Assembly (NCBI RefSeq): GCF_021474425.1
Contig: NZ_JAKEIP010000038.1
Span: 1 to 51,103, forward strand
Direction: 5' to 3'
Source of the DNA: Streptomyces muensis
GTDB taxonomy: Bacteria; Actinomycetota; Actinomycetes; Streptomycetales; Streptomycetaceae
DNA: 51,103 bases
The notes beneath the pieces were generated by a model. The model did not search any database. It was given only the letters and a program-made list of their open reading frames with translations, and was not told the origin of the DNA. Below are positions 42,203 to 51,103 of the stretch, piece after piece (within the stretch, counting starts at the first letter, position 1; each line of letters begins with the position of its first letter). The position numbers and the translations under genes were made by a program.

Positions 42203-42941
42203 CGCCGACGGGGCGCCGGTTCCCGACTTCCTCGACCGGCTGATCGCCCGGCACACCCCGGCCGCCGCCGGACCGCGTCCGGGCGTGGTGCGAGTCCGTC
42301 CCCGGCTGCCCGGCCCGTTCGAGCGGGTCGAGGCGGTACGGAGCACGGCACCGGACCCGGACGACGGCACCGACCTGCTGTGGCCGGCCACCACACCGTC
42401 GGCCGTACGGCAGGGGGACACGCCACGCCCGGCGCCGCCCGCGGCCCGGCCGCACACGGAGCGGGAGCGGACGGTCGTACGCACCGAACGCACCCCTTCC
42501 GACCCGGCACCGCGGCCCGCCCCGAGGCCCCTGCCCGAGACACCCCTGCTGCGCCCCGTCGCGCCGCTCACCGCCGAACCCCGGCCGATGCCCGACGCCG
42601 TACAGCGGGCGACGGGCCGCGGGCGTCCCGAGCGGGGCGCCTCCCAGAGCGCGGCGACCGCGCCCATCCCCCCGGGTGCGGACGCCGCTTCCCCCGCCGC
42701 CGTGTCCGCCGCGCTGCGCCCCAGCGCCGCGGACACGGCGGCAGCCCGGGACGCCGTACGACAGGCCGCCGCGCGGCGCCCGTCGCGGGCACCCGAGCAG
42801 GTGGTGCAGGTGCAGATCGGGCGGCTGGAGGTGACCGCCGGGCCGTCGCCGTCCGGCGGGGCCCGGAAGCGTACGCCGGCGACCGAGCGGCCGGGCGCGA
42901 CCCTGAGCCTGGCCGACTATCTGGCGCGAGGGCGGGAGTGA
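42195..42941 (+). CDS. eCIS-associated Pro-rich linker protein
   Basis: A 248-residue protein that is mostly disordered: Pro, Ala, Arg and Thr dominate residues 20-200. A short N-terminal segment (PVPDFLDRLIARHTP) and a C-terminal VVQVQIGRLEVTAG strand are the only folded-looking parts. Similar short Pro-rich proteins with an IGRxEVxA-like ending recur beside eCIS baseplate genes, but I know of no defined function. The start overlaps the preceding gene. It may thread between structural subunits. Confidence 0.75.
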   Translation: MSDADGAPVPDFLDRLIARHTPAAAGPRPGVVRVRPRLPGPFERVEAVRSTAPDPDDGTDLLWPATTPSAVRQGDTPRPAPPAARPHTERERTVVRTERTPSDPAPRPAPRPLPETPLLRPVAPLTAEPRPMPDAVQRATGRGRPERGASQSAATAPIPPGADAASPAAVSAALRPSAADTAAARDAVRQAAARRPSRAPEQVVQVQIGRLEVTAGPSPSGGARKRTPATERPGATLSLADYLARGRE

Positions 42942-42974
42942 CATGACAGACCGAGGAACCGAGGAACCGACGCC

Positions 42975-43817
42975 ATGAGCAACGCACTCGCCATCGCGCA
43001 TGTCACCCAGGCCCTCGCCCTGCTGCTCGCCTCCAACGTGGGCCCGGAGTTCGACGAGGCCGTGAAGGTGGAGCCGCACAAGCCGCCGACGGAGCCGCCG
43101 GACCACCCCACCCTGAACGTGTTCCTCTACCAGGTCACGCCCAACACCTCGATGCGCAACAACGACCTGCCGACCCGGGCGTCCGACGGCACGCTGGTCA
43201 AGCGGCCGGCCGCCGCGCTGGACCTGCACTACCTGATCAGCGCCTACGGCGACGAGACGAAACTCGTCGGGCAGCGGCTGATCGGCTCCGTGGTGCGGAC
43301 CCTGCACGAGATCCCGATCCTGCCGAAGGACGTCATCGAGCAGGCCGGTGAACTGCCGCACCTCGCGGGCAGCGACCTCGCGGAGGCGGCACAGCGGGTG
43401 CGGTTCACGCCCACGGTGATGGACATCGACGAGACGTCGAAGCTGTGGGGGATGCTCTACCAGACGCCGTACTCGCTGTCGGTGGTCTATCAGGCGACCC
43501 TCGTCCTGATCGACGGCCGCGAGAAGCCGGTGCCGGCCAAGCCCGTGGAGCGGCCGGACGTACGGGTGCTGCCGTTCGGGGCGCCGGGGGCGCCGGTCCC
43601 TCCGGGGGCCGAACCGAAGGCTGAGGTCCCGTCAGCCGATGGCGAGCCGTCCCCCGTCGAGAAGGCGCCCGCACAGCCCGGGACGGTGAGTGGCGCTGCC
43701 AAGAAGACCACGAAGGCCCCGGCCAAGACCGTGGCCAAGGCTCCGGCACGGGCACGCAGGACCGCCCGGCCGAGCAAGTCGGCCCAGCCGCAGCCCCCGA
43801 AGGGCACGGAGGGCTGA
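42975..43817 (+). CDS. eCIS DUF4255 protein (tail-terminator/cap-like)
   Basis: A 280-residue protein with an N-terminal DUF4255 domain (about 1-180), as in Pvc16/Afp16 cap proteins: MSNALAIAHVTQALALLL, PTLNVFLYQVTPNTSMRNNDLP, LDLHYLISAYGDE, and YSLSVVYQATLVLID. Such proteins end the tube-sheath assembly at the tip away from the baseplate. The last 90 residues are an unusual Lys/Ala/Pro-rich tail resembling histone-like sequence (KKTTKAPAKTVAKAPARA), likely disordered and positively charged. The ATPase gene follows after five bases. Confidence 0.9.
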   Translation: MSNALAIAHVTQALALLLASNVGPEFDEAVKVEPHKPPTEPPDHPTLNVFLYQVTPNTSMRNNDLPTRASDGTLVKRPAAALDLHYLISAYGDETKLVGQRLIGSVVRTLHEIPILPKDVIEQAGELPHLAGSDLAEAAQRVRFTPTVMDIDETSKLWGMLYQTPYSLSVVYQATLVLIDGREKPVPAKPVERPDVRVLPFGAPGAPVPPGAEPKAEVPSADGEPSPVEKAPAQPGTVSGAAKKTTKAPAKTVAKAPARARRTARPSKSAQPQPPKGTEG

Positions 43818-43822
43818 GAGAG

Positions 43823-45838
43823 ATGGGGACGACGGGGGAAGGCGAGCGCTTGGGGACGAACGAGGCGGGCACGGCGGCCACTTCGGGGACGCACGACGGG
43901 CCCGACGTGGGCACGGCGCTGATCGAGGAGATCCGGCGTGTCATGTCCAGGATCGACGCCCACGCCGCCGGCGCCGGACCGACACCGGACGCCGGGGCCG
44001 CCACCGCGACGAGCCCGGCACCCCTGGCCGCCCCGGGCACCGCCCCCCTCGACGCCCTCGTCACCTGCTTCGGCCTCACCCCCTTCGAACGCGACCTGAT
44101 CCTCCTCACCGCCGCCGACGAACTCGACCCCACGACCCCGGCCCGCTGCGCCGCGGCCTGCGGGGACCCCCAGCGGGCGTACCCGACCTTCTCGCTCGCC
44201 CTGGCCGCCCTCGCCGAACCCCACTGGAGCGCCCTCACGCCCGTCGCGCCGCTGCGGCGCTGGCGGATCGTCGAGCTCGACGACGAGTCCCGGCTGACGA
44301 CCTCGCGCCTGCGCCTCGACGAACGGATCCTGCACTTCCTGCTCGGCTCGCCCTACCTCGACGCCCGTCTGCACGGCCGCCTGCGCCGCACCTCGGTGCC
44401 GGAACAACTGCCGCCGTCGTACGACCTGGCCGCGAGCCGCGTCGCCGAGGGCTGGACGACGGGGGCGAGCCCCGACGCGCCGCTGCTCGTCGAGGTGACC
44501 GGCGGTGACCTGCGCAGCCGTGCCGACATCGCCGCCGCCGCGGCCGCCCGGTCCGGGCTCGGGCTGTACGCGCTGGGCGCCGAGGACATCCCGGCCGACC
44601 CCGCCGAACGCGACCGGCTGGCCCGGCTCTGGCAGCGCGAGGCGATCCTGCTGCCGGCCGCGCTGCTCGTCGAGGTGGGCGACCTGGACCGCGACCAGCG
44701 GGCGGCGACCGAGGCGTTCCTGGCCGGGGCGGCCGTACCGGTCGTGGTGTCGAGCGAGGACCCGCTGCGCTCGGACCGGCCGCACGGGGCACGGGTGGCG
44801 GTGCCGCGCCTCGACGAGGAGGAGCAGGTCGAGCTGTGGGGCCGGGCGATGCACCCGATCGCCGACCTCGACGACATCGAACTGCGCTCCTTGGTCGCCC
44901 AGTTCCAGCTGCCCCCGCACGTCATCAGGTCCGCCGCCGCGACCGTACGCCGCAGGATCCCGTACGAGGACACCCTCGACGCCGCCGAACTCGCCTGGCG
45001 GGCCGGCCTGGAGGAGGCCCGGATCGGCATGGACGAGCTGGGCCGCCGCATCGAACCGGAGGCGGGCTGGGACGACCTGGTGCTGCACGACCGGCAGACC
45101 GGCGTGCTCCGGGAGATCGTCGCCCATGTGCGGCAGCGGCCGACGGTCCATCAGGAATGGGGCTTCGCGGGCACGTTGCGGCGCGGCCTCGGAGTCACGG
45201 CCCTCTTCGCGGGGGGCTCCGGCACCGGCAAGACGCTCGCCGCCGAGGTCATGGCGAAGGAGCTCGGCCTCGACCTGTTCATCGTCGATCTCTCCCAGGT
45301 CGTCAGCAAGTACATCGGCGAGACCGAGAAGAACCTCCGCCGGGTCTTCGACGCCGCTGAACGCGGCGGTGCGCTGCTGCTGTTCGACGAGGCCGACGCG
45401 TTGTTCGGCAAGCGCAGCGAGGTCAAGGACAGCCACGACCGGTACGCCAACCTGGAGGTCAGCTATCTGCTGATGCGGATGGAGGCGTACCGGGGCCTCG
45501 CCATCCTCACCACCAACATGAAGAAGGCCCTCGACACCGCCTTCCTGCGCCGTATCCGCTTCGTCGTCGACTTCCCCTTCCCCGCCGAGCACGAGCGCGC
45601 CGAGATCTGGCGCCGGGTGCTCCCGTCGCGGGCCCCGGTCAAGGACATCGACCCCGGCCTGCTCGCCCAGCTCACCGTCGCCGGCGGCTCGATCCGCAAC
45701 ATCGCGCTGTCCGGGGCCTTCCTCGCCGCCGAGGAGGGCGACCGGCTCCAGATGCGGCACATGCTCGCGGCGGCGCGCACCGAGTACCAGAAGCTGGAGC
45801 GCTCCCTGACGCCGGGGGAGGTGCGGGGATGGGTGTGA
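43823..45838 (+). CDS. eCIS AAA+ ATPase
   Basis: A 671-residue AAA+ protein, Pvc15-like. The C-terminal ATPase module has Walker A GGSGTGKT, Walker B LLLFDEADALFG, sensor 1 AILTTNMK and arginine-finger-like LRRIRFVV. The N-terminal 440 residues are a long helical and alpha/beta region with GLTPFERDLILLTAADE, found in eCIS ATPases. It probably remodels or loads cargo during assembly. It overlaps the small protein gene downstream by ten bases. Confidence 0.93.
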   Translation: MGTTGEGERLGTNEAGTAATSGTHDGPDVGTALIEEIRRVMSRIDAHAAGAGPTPDAGAATATSPAPLAAPGTAPLDALVTCFGLTPFERDLILLTAADELDPTTPARCAAACGDPQRAYPTFSLALAALAEPHWSALTPVAPLRRWRIVELDDESRLTTSRLRLDERILHFLLGSPYLDARLHGRLRRTSVPEQLPPSYDLAASRVAEGWTTGASPDAPLLVEVTGGDLRSRADIAAAAAARSGLGLYALGAEDIPADPAERDRLARLWQREAILLPAALLVEVGDLDRDQRAATEAFLAGAAVPVVVSSEDPLRSDRPHGARVAVPRLDEEEQVELWGRAMHPIADLDDIELRSLVAQFQLPPHVIRSAAATVRRRIPYEDTLDAAELAWRAGLEEARIGMDELGRRIEPEAGWDDLVLHDRQTGVLREIVAHVRQRPTVHQEWGFAGTLRRGLGVTALFAGGSGTGKTLAAEVMAKELGLDLFIVDLSQVVSKYIGETEKNLRRVFDAAERGGALLLFDEADALFGKRSEVKDSHDRYANLEVSYLLMRMEAYRGLAILTTNMKKALDTAFLRRIRFVVDFPFPAEHERAEIWRRVLPSRAPVKDIDPGLLAQLTVAGGSIRNIALSGAFLAAEEGDRLQMRHMLAAARTEYQKLERSLTPGEVRGWV

Positions 45839-46158
45839 ACGGGCAGCCGGGCGAAAGGGCCGCGTCCCGCGAGGCCCGGCACGACCGGGAACCTCGGGAG
45901 ATCCGGGTGGAGATCGGCGAACTCGCACTCCACGGTTTCCGCGTGGACCCGGAGCGGGTGTCGGCCGCCTTCGAACGCGAACTGACCCGCCTGGTCCAGG
46001 CCCACGGCGTCCCGCTCGCCGCCGACGGCGCTCTGACCCTCGACGCGCTGTCCGGCCTGCCGCCGCTGCCCGCCGGCCTCTCCGCCCGCCGCCTCGGGCA
46101 GGAGCTGGCCCGTGCCGTGCACGAGGGGCTCAGCGGCCACGGGGAGGTGACGCGATGA
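45829..46158 (+). CDS. Small eCIS-associated protein (109 aa)
   Basis: A 109-residue charged protein with the block IRVEIGELALHGFRVDPERVSAAFERELTRLV, followed by a Leu/Pro-rich stretch and a helical end. Short proteins of this kind recur between ATPase and DUF4157 genes in eCIS loci; no function is known. It overlaps both neighbours (ten bases upstream; ATGA downstream), so all three should be translated together. Confidence 0.75.
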   Translation: MGVNGQPGERAASREARHDREPREIRVEIGELALHGFRVDPERVSAAFERELTRLVQAHGVPLAADGALTLDALSGLPPLPAGLSARRLGQELARAVHEGLSGHGEVTR

Positions 46159-49100
46159 GCTCCCAGGCCCAGGACGCCCGTTCCGAGCAGGCCGCCGAAC
46201 AGCGCCGACGCAAGCGCAAGGAACGCGCCGCCAAGTCCCGTACGCCCGAGCCGAAGGAGATCGTCAGCGGTGCCGGACAGCCGCTCGACCCGGGCGTACG
46301 GCGGGAGTTGGAGGAGAGACTCGGCCACGACCTCGGCCGGGTACGCCTGCACACCGACCGGGACGCCGGTCAGCTGACGGAACTCCTCGGCGCGGACGCC
46401 GTCGCCGTCGGCCAGGACATCTTCTTCCGCGAGGGCGCCTTCAAACCCGGCACGGACGAGGGCCGCCGCCTCCTCGCCCACGAACTCCTGCACACCGTCC
46501 AGAACCCGCACGGCCTCGGCACGCTGCGCGCGGGCCGCGAGCTGGGGGCGGTGAGCGTGCCGCAGCAGGCGATCGAGCGGGAGGCGGAGTCGGCCGCCCA
46601 GGATCTCGTACGTCCCTCGCAGGCCGGCCCGGAGGTGTCCACGGCCGATGTGGCGGAGGACCAGGCCACCCCCGGCTGGCTGCGCTACGCCACCGTCGAC
46701 GCCGACCGCAACCGCGCCGAGGCCATCGACCCGGCGACCCTCGTCGACCGTCTCGCCAACTCCCTCGTACGCTCCCTGCGCGGCGACCCCGAGGACCTCT
46801 CCCAGCGCACCCGCAAGCAACTCGCCCGGCTGCCCGAGGAGTTGCTCGACGGCGTCCTCGTCCGCCTGGAGAGCCGGCTGCTCGGCTCGGAGCACGACCG
46901 GGTGCTCGACCTGGTCGACGAGATCGAGGCCTACGACGACTACGCCGAGGACGGTCTGGAGCGCGACGCGCACGACGCCCCGCAGATCGAGCCGGACACG
47001 GCCGAGGAGGTGCGCGACGAGCGCGAGAACGCCGTGCGCTCCGCCGAGGAGCGAAGGGCGCAGGAGGAGCGGCCCCGGATCGCGCCCGGGCCGGAGACGG
47101 ACCAGGCCGTCGAGGAAGGCGCCGTCGGCAGCACTCCGCGCAACGGCGGGACCCGGGAGCAGGGGAGTACCCCGCAGGGCGGGGGTGCGCCCGGTGGGGC
47201 GCAGGAGCAGGTGCCGGCCGGGCAGGGGTCCGCCGGGGCTGCCGGGGGTTCGGCGTCCGGTGGAGGTGCGGACGCGACCGGGGGCGCGGGCGCGGCTCGT
47301 GAAGAGCGGTCCTCGTCCGGCTCGGAGGGGTCGGGCGGTGCCGCGCAGCAGAGCGGGACCGGGTCGGCCGGCTCGGCGTCGTCGGGCAAGGAGTCGGGGG
47401 CCTCGGAGGGGAAGTCCGGGGACGCGGCCGGCAAGGAGGGCAAGGGCGGCGAGGACGGCAAGGACGGCAAGGACAAGGGCGGTCAGGAGCAGACCGAGCG
47501 CGAGGACGCAGCCGCCGCGAGCAAAGAGGAGTCCGCGGCGAAGAACCGCCCGGGCGCTGCCGAGGCGGCCGTCGCCGGACGGCAGCTGAAGCAGCAGGAC
47601 AAGCGGGGCCAGCAGAAGCCGGCCGGTTCGCCGACGGCGTCCGGCAAGGACGCCCAGCTGCCCGGAAAGCTCAGCACGCTCGACGGCAAGCGCAACCAGG
47701 ACCTCGACGGCCGTGACGAGGAGACCGACGAGGATCCGTTCGGGTCCGGCAGCGAGTCGGAGGTCGAGGTCGGGGGCGAGGAGCCGAGCGCCTGGGACGT
47801 CAAGCTCCAGCCGGACGACTTCGTTCCGCAGCAGGACCTCGACGTGTCGGCCGTACCGACCGCCGACAAGCTGGACCCGTCCGCGCCCGCGACCGCCCAG
47901 ACGGCCCCGTCCTTCCCGGCCCCGCCGCCCACCAAGGCCGAACAGGTCCAGGCCGAGCGGGAGGCCGAGGACGCCGAGGACGAGGCGGCGGAGCCCGAGG
48001 AGGAACCGGCCGAGTCCGCCGAGGAGCCGGAGTCGTCGGCGCCGGAGACCGAGGGCGGCCCGGACAGCCTCGCCGGCCCGGGCGGTCCGGCGCTGGAGCA
48101 GGGCGCGCGCCCGGTGCCGGGGACCCGCGACCCCAAGAGCGGTGACGACCCCAAGGCCGGGCCGGTGGCCGCCCAGACCACCGTGCAGGAGGCGCCCGGC
48201 AAGCAGGACGGGAAGTCCGAGGGCGGCACCGAGGCCAAGGAACCGGCCGCCAAGGAGGAGAAGGGCACGGACGCGGCGGGCGACAAGGGCGCCACCGCGC
48301 CGGAGAAGGAGTCCCAGCAGGCCAAGGGCGGGCAGTCGGCGCAGAGTGATGCCGGGGCCAAGGAGTCCGGGGACGACGGGGCTGGCTCGGCCGGGGCTGG
48401 GACGCAGGGTGCCCGGAGTGAGCAGGGTGCGCAGGGCGAGCAGGGTGGCGGGGCCGCGCAGGATGTGGCGTCTGTCGGTGGCGGTGGAAGTACGGCGCCC
48501 GGGGCGTCGGATGGGACGGGCGGTGCCGGTACGGCGAACTCGTCCGGGTCCTCCGGTGCGTCGGGGCCGTCGGGGGCGACCGGTGCCGAGTCGGCCGGTG
48601 AGGCGCCGGCACAGGAAGGCCGTAAGGAAGCTCCTGCTCGTACGGAGACGACGGCGGCGCCCGCGAAGTCCGCATCGGCACCTGCCCCTGCCTCCGCGCC
48701 CGAGCCCGCCGCGAAGGCGACTGCGGAACCCAAGGCCGAGCGGGAGAGCGCACCGGCGCCGAAGGCGGCGCGCGGCGGTGGCGGAGGCGGCGGCGGTGGC
48801 GGAGGTGGCGGCGGCGCGGCCCCGGCCGCCGGTAAGGGCAAGGGCAAGAAGGACTCCGCGCCCGTCCCGAACCTCTCCGGCGTCTCTCCGGAGGCCGGCC
48901 TGGCGACGGCCTCGAAGCTCAAGCCGCACAAGGCGCTTCAGGCCATGGGCGGCGTCGGCGGCGCGGTGGACCGCACGGTCGGCGACGAGCACAAGACGCT
49001 GGCGTCCGCGCCTCCCTCGATGCAGCGTCCTGCGGGTGCGCCGCAGACGTTGCAGGGCAAGCCGAAGTCGGACGCGCCTGCCGAGTACTCGCAGGACAAG

Positions 49101-51103
49101 CCTCAGGAGGCCGAGGCTCCCGAGCAGGAGAACGCCGAGGTCGAGGGCGCCAAGGAGCCCGAGGGCCAGATCGAGGCGGAGAAGGCCGAGGAGCCCAGCG
49201 GCTGGGACACCTTCAAGATGGCGCTCGGCTTCGGCATCGGCAAGGTGGCGAGCTGGCTCGGCTTCGAGGTGGATCCGCAGGAGCTGGCCGCGAAGTTCGC
49301 CGGGCTGCCCACGAAGGACGAGGCGCTCAAGCAGGCCCAGGCGGGCAACGCGCCGGGCGTGGAGCTGAAGGGCTCGGCGGAGGACAGCGCCGGTCAGCAG
49401 GACGGCCATGTCGACGCCAAGGGTCAGGAGACCGTGGCCACGGCCCGCGACGACTCCGGCCGGGCGATGGGCGAGGACCAGGTCTATCCGAACGCCCCCA
49501 AGGAGGAGATGCGCGCACAGGTGCCGGGCGCGCAGGGTGGCGAGGGCGTGGCGGTCGACGGCGGCGGGGCCACGGGGGCCGTACCGCCGGAAGCGGCTTC
49601 GGAGGTGGCCGAGCACGAGCAGGGGCCGCAGGTCCAGGCCGCGTTCAACGACGGTCAGAAGGGCGTGTCGGAGGGCCGGCAGGCCAAGGATCGGGACTTC
49701 CGTGACTCGCAGGCCAAGCACAAGCAGCAGGTCGACGCCGAGATCGGGCGCAACACCGAGACGCAGGCGGGCGAGCGCGAGAAGGCGATGGGCGAGGTCA
49801 CCGCTCAGCGCGAGGGCTGGCGCAAGGAGCAGGACGAGGAGCTCAAGAGCCTCGGTGACAAGAAGACCGACCGGCACGACAAGGTCCGCAAGGACGTCGA
49901 GGACAAGGAAAAGCAGACCGACGACAACGTCGACAAGGAGAAGGAGGGCAGCGACAAGAAGATCCAGGACGAGAGCGACAAGGCCGAGCGCGACGCGGAG
50001 AAGCAGCGCGACGGGGCCGTCGAGGACTCGGGCAACTGGATCACCAAGGCCTTCGACTGGATCAAGCAGAAGGTCATCGAGATCAAGAACGCGATCGTCC
50101 GGGTCATCCGGGCGGCGCGGGACGCGGTCGTCGGCTTCATCAAGAACTTCAAGGACACGGTCGAGCGCTGGATCAACGAGGCCCGCAAGAACATCGTCGA
50201 GGCGATCAAGAACTTCATCAAGGAACTGATCGAGTTCGCCCTGGCGATGGTGCGGGCGGTGATCGAACTGGCCGCCCGTATCCGCAAGTTCATCACCGAC
50301 CTGATCGCGGCGGCCATCGCCCTCGTCCAACGTCTGGCGGAGGCGCTGAAGCAGGCGATCAGCGATCTCCTGGACGCCATCGGCAAGCTGCTGAGCAGCA
50401 TCCTCGACGTCCTGAAGAAAGCGCTCCTGGACGTCGTCAAGGCGATCGTGGACGCGGTGAAGGCGGTCCTGCAGTTCGCCTCCCGCATGCTCGGCGCGCT
50501 GGGCGAGTTCATGCTCATCGCGGTCGACTTCCTCTCCGACCCCGGTGGCTGGCTGAGCGGTGCCAAGAACTCCGCGGTGGACGGCGCGAAGAACCACCTG
50601 TTCCGCGAGGTCAAGGCGGCCGTCAAGGACTGGTTCCAGTCCAAGATCGAGGAGATCATCGGCGTCCCCAAGGCCATCCTCGACAAGCTGATCAAGGGCG
50701 GCATCACCCTCGAACAGATCGTCAAGGAGACCTGGGACGCGATCGTCCCCCAACTCCCGCTCATCATCGGCGAGATCGTCATCACCAAGGTCATCGCCAA
50801 GCTGATCCCGGGCGCGGGCTGGGTCATGGCGGTCATCGACGCCATCCGCACCGCCATCGGCGCCCTCGGCGAGATCCTGCGCGCCATGGGCGCCGTCCTC
50901 GACTGGCTGAAGGCCGTCCGCCGCGGCGGCGCCGGCGTCCTCTTCGCCAAGGCGGTCGCCGCCGGCATCGTGGCGCTGCTCGAACTCGCCTACGAGGCGC
51001 TGCTGAGCGGCATCGGCAAGTACGTCGCGAAGATCGGCCGCCGTTTCAAGTCCATCGCGGCGAAGCTGGGGGGCAAGGGCAAGGGGGACAAGCCGGGGAA
51101 GGG
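46155..51103 (+). CDS. Giant DUF4157 (HExxH) eCIS protein, 3' end outside window
   Basis: The frame is open for at least 1,649 residues and continues past the edge. Residues about 36-118 form the DUF4157 eCIS core domain: VRLHTDRDAGQLTELLGADAVAVGQDIFF and LLAHELLHTVQ with the zinc-binding motif H109-E110-L-L-H113. After a helical stretch come about 900 residues of low-complexity Ala/Gly/Glu/Ser/Gln sequence, including a 14-Gly run (48774-48815). A charged coiled-coil region (about 49690-50030) is followed by amphipathic helices (DWIKQKVIEIKNAIVRVIRA and similar) and hydrophobic stretches near the end. DUF4157 marks eCIS-loaded or lumen proteins in other systems, so it may be an effector or tape-measure-like component. 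It starts in ATGA overlap with the small protein gene. Confidence 0.92.
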   Translation, partial: MSSQAQDARSEQAAEQRRRKRKERAAKSRTPEPKEIVSGAGQPLDPGVRRELEERLGHDLGRVRLHTDRDAGQLTELLGADAVAVGQDIFFREGAFKPGTDEGRRLLAHELLHTVQNPHGLGTLRAGRELGAVSVPQQAIEREAESAAQDLVRPSQAGPEVSTADVAEDQATPGWLRYATVDADRNRAEAIDPATLVDRLANSLVRSLRGDPEDLSQRTRKQLARLPEELLDGVLVRLESRLLGSEHDRVLDLVDEIEAYDDYAEDGLERDAHDAPQIEPDTAEEVRDERENAVRSAEERRAQEERPRIAPGPETDQAVEEGAVGSTPRNGGTREQGSTPQGGGAPGGAQEQVPAGQGSAGAAGGSASGGGADATGGAGAAREERSSSGSEGSGGAAQQSGTGSAGSASSGKESGASEGKSGDAAGKEGKGGEDGKDGKDKGGQEQTEREDAAAASKEESAAKNRPGAAEAAVAGRQLKQQDKRGQQKPAGSPTASGKDAQLPGKLSTLDGKRNQDLDGRDEETDEDPFGSGSESEVEVGGEEPSAWDVKLQPDDFVPQQDLDVSAVPTADKLDPSAPATAQTAPSFPAPPPTKAEQVQAEREAEDAEDEAAEPEEEPAESAEEPESSAPETEGGPDSLAGPGGPALEQGARPVPGTRDPKSGDDPKAGPVAAQTTVQEAPGKQDGKSEGGTEAKEPAAKEEKGTDAAGDKGATAPEKESQQAKGGQSAQSDAGAKESGDDGAGSAGAGTQGARSEQGAQGEQGGGAAQDVASVGGGGSTAPGASDGTGGAGTANSSGSSGASGPSGATGAESAGEAPAQEGRKEAPARTETTAAPAKSASAPAPASAPEPAAKATAEPKAERESAPAPKAARGGGGGGGGGGGGGGAAPAAGKGKGKKDSAPVPNLSGVSPEAGLATASKLKPHKALQAMGGVGGAVDRTVGDEHKTLASAPPSMQRPAGAPQTLQGKPKSDAPAEYSQDKPQEAEAPEQENAEVEGAKEPEGQIEAEKAEEPSGWDTFKMALGFGIGKVASWLGFEVDPQELAAKFAGLPTKDEALKQAQAGNAPGVELKGSAEDSAGQQDGHVDAKGQETVATARDDSGRAMGEDQVYPNAPKEEMRAQVPGAQGGEGVAVDGGGATGAVPPEAASEVAEHEQGPQVQAAFNDGQKGVSEGRQAKDRDFRDSQAKHKQQVDAEIGRNTETQAGEREKAMGEVTAQREGWRKEQDEELKSLGDKKTDRHDKVRKDVEDKEKQTDDNVDKEKEGSDKKIQDESDKAERDAEKQRDGAVEDSGNWITKAFDWIKQKVIEIKNAIVRVIRAARDAVVGFIKNFKDTVERWINEARKNIVEAIKNFIKELIEFALAMVRAVIELAARIRKFITDLIAAAIALVQRLAEALKQAISDLLDAIGKLLSSILDVLKKALLDVVKAIVDAVKAVLQFASRMLGALGEFMLIAVDFLSDPGGWLSGAKNSAVDGAKNHLFREVKAAVKDWFQSKIEEIIGVPKAILDKLIKGGITLEQIVKETWDAIVPQLPLIIGEIVITKVIAKLIPGAGWVMAVIDAIRTAIGALGEILRAMGAVLDWLKAVRRGGAGVLFAKAVAAGIVALLELAYEALLSGIGKYVAKIGRRFKSIAAKLGGKGKGDKPGK

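Noticed and set aside
45672..50753. A 1,693-codon open frame on the minus strand opposite the ATPase and DUF4157 genes
   Set aside because: It mirrors the GC3-biased coding strand; the predicted protein is Leu/Arg/Gly low-complexity with no domain, and the plus-strand frame contains clear DUF4157 and AAA+ motifs.
1..51103. Search for tRNA, rRNA, CRISPR arrays, insertion sequences and prophage ends
   Set aside because: No cloverleaf, rRNA, regularly spaced repeats, transposase or integrase genes were seen. The tail-like genes belong to an eCIS, not to a prophage, since no capsid, terminase or integrase is nearby.

Overview
The DNA is very GC-rich with strong GC3 codon bias and many GTG starts. 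The gene families present (stand-alone LuxR helix-turn-helix, SpoIIE phosphatase, noncanonical P450, LacI sugar regulons, an actinobacterial contractile injection system) point to a Streptomyces chromosome, probably an arm or accessory stretch. I could not run any search, so family names rest on motifs read by eye.

Layout. 1-3.8 kb: the N-terminal part of a type I polyketide synthase (KS-AT-ACP, minus strand, running off the left edge) with a tiny LuxR-type regulator directly upstream. 4-8 kb: two paralogous hypothetical proteins flanking a SpoIIE/PP2C phosphatase, a small CPWC-motif protein, another hypothetical protein and a DUF998-like membrane protein. 8.1-10.1 kb: a possible metal-linked module made of a Met/His-rich membrane protein, an ECF sigma factor and a small CGDCDCGC-motif protein, with a perfect 19-bp hairpin after the sigma gene. 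10.1-13.3 kb: a vitamin B12-type ABC importer (binding protein, ATPase, permease) behind a cobalamin riboswitch.

13.3-19.6 kb: a DUF1877-ankyrin fusion, a berberine-bridge-type FAD oxidase, a P450 lacking the ExxR motif, a 14-TM drug/H+ antiporter and an unknown acidic protein. 19.6-23.1 kb: a secreted two-copy CE2-like esterase with a perfect CebR box (cellobiose regulon), then a two-gene graspetide (omega-ester RiPP) locus: a 63-aa precursor and its ATP-grasp ligase.

23.1-29.8 kb: a cyclitol/inositol-like catabolic operon (two TIM-barrel isomerases, Gfo/Idh dehydrogenase, sugar porter), a divergent LacI regulator and an orphan sugar-binding lipoprotein. Identical 16-bp palindromes in front of the operon and of the lipoprotein gene tie them into one regulon. 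29.9-31.7 kb: an NlpC/P60 secreted protein behind a ydaO (c-di-AMP) riboswitch, whose catalytic Cys is replaced by Gly. 31.8-38.4 kb: an SDR, then glucarate dehydratase, 5-dehydro-4-deoxyglucarate dehydratase, two ABC permeases and a binding protein, which together import and break down an aldarate; no ATPase is encoded here.

39-51.1 kb: the left part of an extracellular contractile injection system (eCIS): sheath, tube, zinc-ribbon baseplate-like protein, Pro-rich linker protein, DUF4255 tail-terminator-like protein, AAA+ ATPase, a small protein and a very long DUF4157 (HExxH) protein that runs off the right edge. The genes overlap or are tightly spaced and form one transcription unit.
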